The position numbers were made by a program, and so were the translations under genes. Below the pieces are notes generated by a model that had not been told where the DNA came from, did not search any database, and saw only the letters and a program-made list of their open reading frames with translations. From Telopea speciosissima (Eukaryota > Streptophyta > Magnoliopsida > Proteales > Proteaceae), in assembly GCF_018873765.1 (NCBI RefSeq), contig NC_057919.1, forward strand, positions 66,768,984-66,832,983: a stretch of 64,000 nt of DNA, in the 5' to 3' direction. Below are positions 34,433 through 44,511 of the stretch, piece by piece. Every line of letters starts with the position of its first letter. Position 1 is the first letter of the stretch.

Positions 34433-36904
34433 TGATGAAATGACATGAAGTTATGTTAAGTTAGACTTTGGAACAAGAGGGAATGGTCCATTAGATCGAC
34501 ATGGATACAACTATTGCAAAATGTTTAGATTGTGAGCTAATATATGAATTGAAAGATCAATATGAGCATAAAGCAAAACCATAAGCATGATATCGGAATG
34601 AAATCGGCCGATTCAATTCAAAATCAGCTGACCACAATTCCTATTATACCCGATTTCTGAACACTTATTTAGATTCAAATTATAAGTACACTTGGATCTT
34701 CATTTTTTGCTTTCTTGTTTTTCTTTCAATCAAACAGTAGAAAATCTACCAAACTTACCCTCTATTACCAAATTTACAAATCCTTTCTATAAAAAACAAC
34801 TCTAAAAAATCCAAATTTATGAAAATTCTTATTTCATATTTTCGATTTCAATTTCTAGGTTTTGGCCAACTCTGGGCCAGTTCCGACTGATTCTAATTCG
34901 CTTAAATCGAAATCTATGGAAGCCGATCCCATGACCGATTCCTGGCTTTTAAACCTGCTTGACTACATGTGTATGAGTAACCCAAAAAAACTAACCATAT
35001 TTATTGACACAGGACCCTTGATATACTATGACAGAGATCAAATGGCCAAGAACCAAGTCTATCTCTACCAGTTGTTACTTAGCCAACATTCGCAAATGAA
35101 ATTATTATCAGGTGGAGAAGGGGCAAGATTTAAAAACACAGAATCAGGATTTGTAAAGGTCCCAATCGATTATGCTCTGATCCGGATCAAAATCGGCGTG
35201 GATTGCCTTTGAAATCGGTGTTTTAATGTCCTCTAGGGTTTTTCCATACAAGGATCAAAGCCGGATCAGTCAAAATTGGGATCAACCTCGACCGATTCTT
35301 ATCCGAATTGACCAATCTGGCTTAGACTGTCCAATTGGTGCCGCATACTAGCTACCGCACACGGGCGGTAGCTAGTGATGTGACCTAATGACTGAACTAA
35401 GAAACGATATTTCAGACCTTCAACAACAATAATCCGTGTTGCACACTTGCACAATGAGGATGGGCCGCTTTGATAAAAAATGGGCTGCTCAAATAAAAAT
35501 TGGACAAGAAGGTGAGAAGATGATTTGGATAAAGGAGAAGGGGCCGTTTCCAAAGGGAGAGGAGAGAGGATTACACATGCTAGACACCCTAGTGGAGTGC
35601 CCATCCTTTTTCCTTGTATTTTTGACATTCATATATGTAGGGCTAGATCGATCAAGGTTCATCCTTAGGTCTCAATCCTGGCCCAACCCAACCTTACCTT
35701 ACCCTGGGCCTAGAAATCTAAACCCTAGCCCAGCCTGTGGGCTGAAAAGCCCAACCCAAGTATGGTTAAACTGCTTAGAACCTTGACCGTGGAAGCCATT
35801 CTGTCGCTATGTGTGCTAAAGCTTGGCAAGAAGTATGTGATTCCACATTTTTTTTACCTTAAATCTTTTTTTCTTTTTATCGTTGGCTTTGGTCATTTAC
35901 CTTGAGAAAGAATAAAGGCATCACGCCCGCTACATTTTTGAGTTTTGGGCTTAGAGACCTCATTGGATTGGACAATGGGCATTTGGGCTCCCATTGCAAT
36001 TTGTACAGGATTACGAAGAGTATTGAAATAGGAAAAGTTACTATTGAAATTCAAGCAAGAGTTATATGTGGAGACAGAGGCTACATATGTTTCAAGCGAT
36101 GAACAAGTGCAAGTCTAAAAAGAAGTGGGTATCTTTCACTTCGTATTTTATAAGTGATAGTAATCTCTTTGAGTGGGTTCTAGTGGTAGGAGAGCTAGAA
36201 CCGAGTCTATAGGTACTGCATTTTGACACCTTGGGAGACCTTATTTATCCTTTTTAAGCCTGTGCGTAAAGTTTCACCAAAATCCGACACCTTTAATGCA
36301 TTTTGCCCCTGGTACTTTCCTCGATTTGAGCCAAAACTCTCCATTTAACCTCATATGGCTATTTTAAGCATGTAAAGTTTCGTTCAATTCTGACGTTGTT
36401 TGATGTTTCATAAATTATAAATTGACCATATTTTGCCTTTAGTACTTTTCTCGATATCCTTCCAGACCATTGGATGTAACCCTAAACCCTTCGGAAGACC
36501 TTATTTGATCATATTAAGCCTGCACACAAAATTACATGTAATCTCGGTACCATTTGGACCTTGATGGACGTAAAACAACATTTTTACTCTTTTCGCCATT
36601 TTAGTGTCACTATTCCATAGCATCTGGCCATAGCCACCAAACGGATGGAAAGTATGTGCCGAGAACTTCATGACGACATGTGACACGTCAAAATTGGTCA
36701 CACGAATTGGGAAAAATTGATGCTTCGTGTCTCATATTCGTCCCAATGTTGGTGATGAGAGTGACGTGATCGGCCATTCTAATCCGATAGTCGACAATCT
36801 CTGTGAATGCTATTACGATAGCGTCTTAGGTTAGTTCTAATGTTCGGTCTCACATTACCACATTTTACAGTATTTAATGATTTTTTAATTCATTAAATTT
36901 TTCT
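34433..36904. other. Repeat-rich DNA, no gene
   Basis: It contains a diverged GATCGG-family stretch (about 34580-35330), a short hairpin gctaccgcac/gcggtagct near 35350, and a GGGCC-rich fragment (35640-35780). A segment at 35900-36210 matches 39290-39560 (shared cattggattg.acaatgggcat and gatgaacaagtgcaagtct). The ORFs here show no domains. Confidence 0.4.
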
Positions 36905-37570
36905 TAGATATATTTGATTTCTTTGATACACCCGATCTGAGAATAGACCTGAACAAATTCATGACAATGATGATCCTTTTGGCGGATTACCATCCGGTGA
37001 AAGAAGACGACAATAGACTCTCCCTGAAGATTCTTATGCCTGGATTGGCCAAGGAACATGTGAAAGTTTATGTGGAAGATGTTAGGGTTAGGGTTTAAGC
37101 ATAAGGTTGCTTAAAGCATTATACCCTGAGTATCTAGTTTGGAATACCCAGACTGCTGCCTCCAGCTAGTATATATAGGGAAACTAGGGTTTAGATCAGA
37201 TGAGCTAATTATTAGATTGCCCTTCACAGCCTGGGCATTAACACAAGTAGTATTATATTAGAACATATGAAAAGATATTACATAAATACCCTTACAGAAG
37301 ATAACACAATCATATCGTTAAAGATGAATCTAGCGGGGAAGGAAGAAGAAAGTATCTCACCAATAGAGAATTTTCCATAAAACGAGAGACAAAACCATTT
37401 TGAAGAAGATGAAGTTAAAAGCTGGGTAAACGTGGATGCATGCAAGAAGTAATTTATATAGGGGAAGGAGAATGGATTTTTATTCCCCTACAGGGAATCT
37501 CTACAATATTGACGAAATCAAGATGAACATGAAAAACTGGAGATATGAAGTTGAATCTTTCCAAGCTGAA
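36905..37570 (+). pseudogene. Small heat-shock protein (HSP20) remnant split by an LTR
   Basis: Before the LTR, one frame reads VKEDDNRLSLKILMPGLAKEHVKVYVED, shown here as VKEDDNRL and LMPGLAKEHVKVYVED. This is the beta2-3 start of an alpha-crystallin domain and is most like organellar HSP20s. The other side resumes with EDNTIIS, a region like SSGEGRRKYLTNR in another frame, and later NLYNIDEIKMNMKN (about 37493-37540), the end of the domain. Frames disagree and the C-terminus is lost, so it is dead. HSP20s are ATP-independent holdases. The 5-bp duplication GAAGA dates the LTR insertion to the coding sequence. Confidence 0.8.
37080..37296 (+). mobile_element. Solo LTR, family member 2, inside an HSP20 remnant
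   Basis: The 217-bp unit begins TGTTAGGGTTAGGG and ends ...ATACCCTTACA. Perfect 5-bp repeats GAAGA lie on both sides (37075-37079 and 37297-37301). It matches the unit at 27593-27812 along its length. Its short length would also fit a TRIM-type element. Confidence 0.88.
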
Positions 37571-39276
37571 TGAGGATCGGAGGATATGAATGAAGTGTAG
37601 TACGTTGGTATAATACTATAATGGGTTATTCAGTAGATTATCTAAAACTAACTATTAAACCAATCTAATACGAGGCATTCTCTTCACAAATTATATGAAA
37701 ATCAGAATATAAAATTAGGAACAAAATCAAAGCAACACACAAAAACAGAAGACAATACAGCAAGCATATATAATACATAACAAGCTCAGAGAATGAATCA
37801 AACATAAAGGGAAGAAAAATAATATATTGAACATGGAATGCAGCACAGATAATGAATCAAACATAAATAAATCAAGAGCAGCGCGCATGGACAGAGATTC
37901 AAAGCAGAGGGTATGGGGGTCATTGTTCATGAACAGAAAAGGGAAATAAAGCTCAAAAGAGTTTAATGGATTACCTGAACGATTGAAGCTCCTCCTGCTC
38001 AGCAGCAAGCTTGCGATGAAGCCCGAAGACAGGCTAGCAGATTGAACAACAGGGGAATGGGGGGTTTATTACAGACCAAATAAACTGAAATCAAAATACA
38101 ATGTAGCCAAAGAAGAGGTGAGAAGAGATTAGTGGTTGCTGGACAGCTGGAGTTGAATCACCGTACGTCCAGAGTATTCGGGCTTTTGCTGGAGGAGTGA
38201 GCATCGTTTTAGTGTGAGTAGCCGAGTATAGGCCAGGTCAGTTTCCAAAATGGGTGTCGTATCAAATATTCGTATTTGTCTGTATTGGCCGTATCAAATC
38301 AAACGTTTTTGTCCTTTATCATCTCTGTTATGTGTCTATTTTTATTTAGGTGTAGTTCTTTGTGATTATAGTTAGTTATTATAAATTTATTATTAATTAT
38401 ATGTATATACGGGATGGTGGTTATTTATTATATGTAGTTATTAAAAATGGGATAAGTTTAGAGAGATATTTTAGGAGTTAGAGAGAAATTGTAGGAGTGG
38501 GGAAGTGGATAATAAATATTAGCAGTGTATTTATTGATGTATGAAGAAGTAGAAAAGAATGAGAAAAATATTAATTAATTCTTGTGTTTATCTTGAGAGA
38601 GGATTGGTGACCTCTCAATTGCGTCAGGAAACCATTGCTTCGTCTCTAAAGCAAAACTCTATTTCAAATTTATCTATCTTCCTCTCTTTCCATCCCTACT
38701 ATTTCTTTTTTATTTTCAGATTATTTTGCTCGTAACAAATCATCGATCTTATATTGACAAGTATGGCATAGTATAAATAAAATCGATTCAATCTCCCTTT
38801 CTTTTCTTTTCTTCTTTTTTTTCTTTTTTTCCTTCTTTTTTTTTGTTTTTTTTTTTGGGGGGGGGGGGGGAAGGTGGGGGGTGAGGGGAGTGGTTGACTT
38901 GGGTGACTAGTCAAAAATAGGTAAAACCTGATCAAGAGTTACATAGACTCGATCAAGGTGAAAAATGATCAGACTCAACCTGAGTTTGCCCTGAATCACA
39001 AGAGACTAGGTGTTTTTACCCGTATCAACTAAAACCCGCCGAGTCCAGACATCTATCGTGTCTATGTTTCTCTCTCTCTCTCTCTCTCGAAGGGGTTTAT
39101 GAATAGCAATAAACACAAGGGGTGGGGAAGAGAGAGACTTTTTTAAATAATGAAAACAACAATAAAAGAAAAAGAGAAGAAAAAAAAAAAGGTAAAGGCA
39201 TCACGCCATTGCCAAATAATGAACCACTTTTCTTAAAGAATGAAAACAACAAAAGAAAAAGAGAAGAAAAAAGAAT
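37571..39276. other. Gene-poor DNA
   Basis: No gene is supportable. There is an AG/T-rich stretch with a G run near 38860-38870 and a CT microsatellite near 39070-39088. Confidence 0.3.
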
Positions 39277-39279
39277 AAA

Positions 39280-40205
39280 GGCATCACTCCATTGCCCAAA
39301 TAATGCCTCTACACTTTTTGAGTTGTGATACAGTCATTGGATTGCACAATGGGCATGTGGGCTTTCCATTATTGTAAGTTCTTTAGAATTGTAGGGAGTG
39401 TTGAAACAGGTTGTTACTATTCGAACTAAAACAAGAGGTATAGCTGGACGAAAGAGACTGTAGATGATTTAAGTGATGAACAAGTGCAAGTCTTAAAAGA
39501 AGATGGTATCTTTCACTTTGGATTTGGAAAGTAGGAGTGATCTCTCATAGCAGGTTGTAGCGATAGGGGAGGTGGAACCACATCATATCGTGCGACGTCG
39601 ATAGGTTGTATCAGACACCCTCGGGTGGGGGTGTAATGTAGTTTAGTGTAAGTCGTGCTAGTTTAAATTATGACGGATAGGTTAAGACAATGACGGAGTT
39701 TGCAGAATCAACAACAACATTAGTCTTCTTCAGAGTGGCTTACATAATCCAAGCCAATGTGGAGATTGTTGAGTTTTCTATCTTGTAATCTGTAGTGGTC
39801 CACATAATTATTGTTGGGCTTGTATTTGTAATTAGGTCAATTTTGGGTCCATTCCATGTATGAGGGTAAAACTGTAATTGTGTGGGATTAGGATTCTAGG
39901 GTATTTATATATTGTCTCTGTGTTACATACAAGCAATGTGAGTTTACATTGTCAGGTGAAGAATGGTGTAGAGAGTTTTTTCTGGATTAATGAAAAATCT
40001 CTGATACTCTCGGGTGATAAAGGCATTCGTAGCAAACTACGTTAAATTTCTCGTATTTTATATGATTGTTTGCTTGGTTTCTTCTTCGTGCAATTTGTGC
40101 ATTTGTTCCCCAACCATATAGAGGAGTGGTCAAAACACTGAATTTATCATTTCCTCTGTTGAGCATATTTGAATATGGGCATTTAAAGTTCAATAGTTGC
40201 AGAGA
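39280..40205 (+). repeat. LTR-like repeat unit 1 with preceding internal sequence
   Basis: Sequence ending ccaatgtggagat (PPT-like) precedes TGTTGAGTTTTC at 39767. The LTR-like part runs to about 40116 (ttcttcgtgcaatttgtgcatttgttccccaac). The same arrangement recurs about 1.13 kb downstream at 40600-41345, moderately diverged. No pol ORF is present, so these are decayed or non-autonomous retrotransposon ends. Confidence 0.6.
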
Positions 40206-40243
40206 ATCATAGTGGCAAATATTATAAAAAAAATTGGGAGAAT

Positions 40244-40365
40244 GTTCTTTGTGCTGGGGGCACAGGCTGCACCCAGACACATGGGGGTGGGCACAATGAC
40301 CACCCTGCCCCCCTGAGTGGCAAGCCCATGTGTCTAGGCACAGCCTGCGCTGCAGCACAGAGAAC
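40244..40365. mobile_element. Palindromic MITE with ATGACCACCCT core (copy b)
   Basis: The arms GTTCTTTGTGC..GCACAGGCTGCACCCAGACACATG and CATGTGTCTAGGCACAGCCTGCG..GCACAGAGAAC are inverted, with centre acaatgaccaccctgcccccc. It closely matches copy a at 30166 and lies between the two LTR-like units. Confidence 0.78.
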
Positions 40366-40599
40366 ATGAGCCCAAAAAAATTATACTACTATGACATTGA
40401 TTATGCGTGTGTTGGTAGAGGCAAGGAAAAAAAAAACCACTAATACAATATTAAATAAATAAAAAAAAATCCTTTGTTCTCCCATTTGACATCTCACTTG
40501 TGAATCTTTGTTCCCAATAACTAGAAGGATCTCCTTATAGGGATCTTAGGTTAAACTTTGGCATGACTTGCAGTGTGTTGCTCGTAGGAGGTGGGCCAT

Positions 40600-41345
40600 A
40601 GTAATATCACTACACTTCTACTTCAACTTCAGCAATAGCTAGTTTGGTCATGGTATGTTTCATTTTGAATTGGTAAGTGACAGTGATCTCTGCAAGCAGA
40701 TCGTAGAAATAGGAGAGATGGAGCCACATCACATCGTACGACAGCAATGAGCTATACGGGACACCCGGGTGGGAGTGTGAGCCATGCTAGTTTGGTTATG
40801 GCGAATAAACGAAGACGACAATGGAGTTTGTAGAATCAATAGCAACATAAGTCTTCATTAGGATGACTTATAGAAACCAAACCAAAGTGGAGACTGTGGG
40901 TTTTATATTTGTATTTTGTAGTGATCCACATAATTATTATTGGATTATATTTGTAATTAAGTCAGGTAATAGGTCTATTACATTTACAAGTGTAAAATTA
41001 TAATCGTGTGGGGTTAGGATTTTGGAGTTTCGTATATATTGTCTTTGTGTGAAAAAACCTACATACAAGCAATGTGAGATTATATTGTCAAGTGGAGAAT
41101 GGTGTAGAGAGTTTTTCTGGATTATTGAAAAATCTATGGTTCTTTCGGATAAATTTAAGCATTCATACTGAATCACGTTAAATTTCTTGTGTTGTGTGTG
41201 ATTGTTTGTTTGATTTCTTCCTCGTGATTTGCATATTTATTTCCAACCATACAGAAAAGTGGTCATAACACTGAATCTATACATTTCCTCTGCAGAGCTT
41301 ATTTTAATGTGGACATTCAAAGTTCACCAGTTGCCAAAGAATATG
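40600..41345 (+). repeat. LTR-like repeat unit 2
   Basis: This is the second copy of the 39280-40205 arrangement, with the LTR-like part at about 40895-41250. It shares tagtgatccacataattatt, catacaagcaatgtgag and gtgtagagagttttt.ctggatta blocks with unit 1. Confidence 0.6.
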
Positions 41346-42195
41346 GTGGATCAAAAAGTTATATTGAAGTGCAATTTTTTATCTTTCTTATGACATCCAA
41401 CACAAAGACCACCATGGTTATAGTTGTCTAATTTCTTATTTAAATTGTGGCCATGGATTTTGTTAGAATTGTTTGTTTACTTGCATATAGGTTTAACAAT
41501 CACAAGTGGGATGGCCCCGCTCTTTGTCTATGGTCTATTTTATCTTTTATATTGAAAATGAAGGCTGCCAGTAATGTGTTTTGTCGGGGAAAAAAAATCA
41601 AAAAACAAGTGATGGATAATTAAATGCCTTTTTACACCCCCCACGTCACTTTTTTTCCCCCCTTTAAGATTACATAGCTATTTAGGTGGTCACTCTCTTG
41701 AGTTATGCTTAATTTTTAAGTAAATTTCAGGCCAATCATATGAGACTTGTGAAGAAGGGATATAAAGTATTAGAATTAAAGGGTGTTAAACGGTTCGGTG
41801 CAAGTTTTTTTAAGGTAAAACTAAAATCAAACTACTTAATAAACAGTTTCACATGTTGAAATTGAAATCATTTATAACTAATTTTGGTATAATCGGTTTT
41901 AAACGGTTTTATCAGTTTTTTTTATTTTTTATTTTTTATTTATTCAAATGGCTACTTTCCCTACGTCTCACGTAGAGAATATTTCTTCATTTATTAATTA
42001 TTTTACAAAGTAGGAAAATATGTATAAATTACCAAAATTTACGAGTGAATCTATAATTTTACTTTACCTCATGGAAATACACGTAAATGACCCATAAAAG
42101 AAAAAAAAACCCCAATGATAAAGCTTCTGGTTATCTGTAAAAAAATTTATGGAGGTCTGTCTAATTTACTTTTTTTAAAATCCTTTGGGAAAAAG
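41346..42195. other. Intergenic AT-rich DNA
   Basis: No gene or clear repeat boundary is seen. Confidence 0.3.
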
Positions 42196-42199
42196 ATCT

Positions 42200-42340
42200 C
42201 TGTCCGGGAGTATGGTCTACATCAGCACTCCCACGAGTCTATCTCTTTTTTTTCTATGTGAAAAAACACATCTGCCCCCTTGTTTTAAGGAGAGAGATAG
42301 ACACATCGGAGTGCTAGCGTAGGCCACACTCCCGGACAAA
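42200..42340. mobile_element. MITE with TGTCCGGGAG ends (copy 1)
   Basis: The arms TGTCCGGGAGTATGGTCTAC..CAGCACTCCCA and GGAGTGCTAGCGTAGGCCACACTCCCGGACA are inverted, and inverted similarity extends a little further out (ttgggaa). A second copy at 57421-57573 is interrupted by another element. Target repeats are unclear. Confidence 0.7.
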
Positions 42341-42480
42341 AAACTACTTCCCAAAACCTTTTAGAGGTTCCACTCTTTTTCTTAGTTTTCTTTCTAGAGA
42401 AAATTTTCATACACGTGCACATGCACGATCATGCCCCCTCTCACACAAAGAGTTGAAAAAGTCATAAACCTCCACCCCCT

Positions 42481-44248
42481 ATTAAATAAGGCCAAAAGGT
42501 CGCAGCGCCCATTATAAAATAATGATGACAACGCTCCATCAATCTCAGTCATTGATTTTCTGACATAAAATTTGAGCCATTTAATTTTGTAAAGTACAAA
42601 CAAAATGGTGACTTATTCTTTACCCACATAAATTGGGTTATTTTCAAATGCTCCCTATGTTATAATGGATTCCAGTTTTTGAACATTGATGGACCATTCT
42701 GTCGTTGATAAACTAAAGTGACAAAAATACCGTTACCTTAAAAATAAAAAATAAAAAAAACCCTGCAACTCCTTCCCTTATTGTTTAAGGTTTGATAAAA
42801 GGGAAAAAAATTTGCAGGTTTTTAGTTTTAGCTCTTGGTGGTTTCCATCGACTCCATTCTCACTGACTCTGGCCTCTCCTTAAGCCCCCTTTATTACCGT
42901 CGCCTTCACCTTTTCCCTCGTCATCAGCTTCGTCGTCCTTCTCACCATCTTTTTCTTCTTCTTCTTCTACGTCTTCGCCTCTTCCCCCTGCGTTGCCTTC
43001 TCCGGTTCTGCCTTCGAAGTCACCAATCCACTGGGGGAAGGACGATGTTCAGCTCTCCGTCTCTCCTCTCCATCCGCTATTTCGAGAACTTAATAATTAC
43101 TGTTCTCTTCTAATCGATTCTTTCCCCTCCCCATCCTGGGCGTTAGCCCTAGTTATCCTTCTCTTTGACGTTGCTTCTGTTGATATCTGCCTGCTCTTAT
43201 TTTTCCTTTTTTTTTTTTTTCTAGGATTTCAATTTTACTTCTAGATAAGGGTTTCTTCTGATCGGATCTATAAAATCTTAATATGATATTTGATGGTATC
43301 ATATTTTGCAGCTCGCCTTGTGTTTCGTTTGTTACTTTCAAGGATTGGTGGATGCTGTTGTATAAATGAATCAGTCAAGTTTCTTCTCTTTTGAGTCTCT
43401 CATTGATCTTATATTTCTCTTATCTTTATTTTTGTCTGAGCTTTCTAAAAATTCATGCTTTGACAAATTGGGGTTTGGATATGAAACTAGAGATTTTTGG
43501 ATCTGCAGAGATTGGCCTTCCCTGGGTCACGTTTCTTAATCAGCGATGTTCTGAGACCATCCATGCTAACCCGCTTGAGTGTCCAGCTGTGAAAGATGCG
43601 GATGGGGCTAGGGTTTTACGATCTGGGAGACGGTTGTGGTCTGAATCTACTGACGGGATGCCAGGGAAAGGTTCAGAAGCTGCGGTGTGGTTTTGGCTGC
43701 TTCATCATTCTGGCGATGTGGATGATGTTCTCTATTGCAAGAAATCCCTACAAATCTAACCAATCTTAAGGAATGAAGAGAATATATTAAAAGAAAAAAA
43801 AGAAATGGGTTATGATTTGCAGGGATGATTGCAAATGGGTTCAATTGAAGGGGTTTGCAGGGATAATTGCAAATGGGTTGAAGGTTATGCAACTCATCTT
43901 CCACAATCGATTTGGAGAAGATGCGTTACAGATTTTTTTAGTTTACAAGTAAGGGTATTTTTACCATTTTATTTTATCAAAGGGCAGAATGGTTTATAAA
44001 TATTCAAAAACTAGGATCCGTTAGATGGGAGGGACTATAGTGGTATTTAGTTTGAAAAACAGGAGTGTCCATGAAATTAGGGAAAATTCAGGAAGGCTAT
44101 TTGGATAAAGAGAAGGTCATCATTTTATTTGTGCTTTAAAAAATTGAACGACTCAGATTTTATGTCAAAAAATCAATGATTGAGATTGATGGAGTACTGC
44201 CATCATTGTTTTATAATGAACGCTGCTATCGCTTGCCCATTAATTAAT
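42481..44248. mobile_element. Probable fourth MULE, carrying gene-like exons
   Basis: Inverted arms of about 250-300 bp (42481-42738 and 43949-44248) match moderately, for example cattataaaataatgatg and tcattgattttctgacataaaat. The outer ends and target duplication are not clean. The closest direct repeat is aaacctccacc versus aaactcccacc. The centre has GC-richer, exon-like DNA. It ends about 260 bp before the NLR start codon. Confidence 0.55.
43510..43759 (+). pseudogene. Exon-like captured fragment of an unidentified gene
   Basis: After an acceptor-like atctgcag at 43502-43509, an open frame encodes IGLPWVTFLNQRCSETI and DGARVLRSGRRLWSES, and ends at 43759. An upstream stretch (about 42900-43030) could encode a hydrophobic segment in another frame. 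The codon usage looks genic, but I do not recognise the parent. It lies between inverted MULE-like arms, so capture is the likeliest origin. Confidence 0.4.
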
Positions 44249-44511
44249 GTCTTGAAACTCCCACCAGCCGGTTATAAAAACTTTCCTGTTTTCTCAAACT
44301 CAAACTTAAAAAAGTACTGTATATACTTCTGAAACCAATTTAAAACATTGATAATGATGTTAGGTGACTTTAACCCATCCTTCTCAGTTTTCAACTTTCA
44401 CATTCGCAACAAAGCTCTGCAACTCTGTTTCATATTGAATTTAAACTGCAACTCTGTTTCAATATACCCCATCCTCCCCCAATAAAAGAAAAAGCTCTGT
44501 TTCAGATTTTA

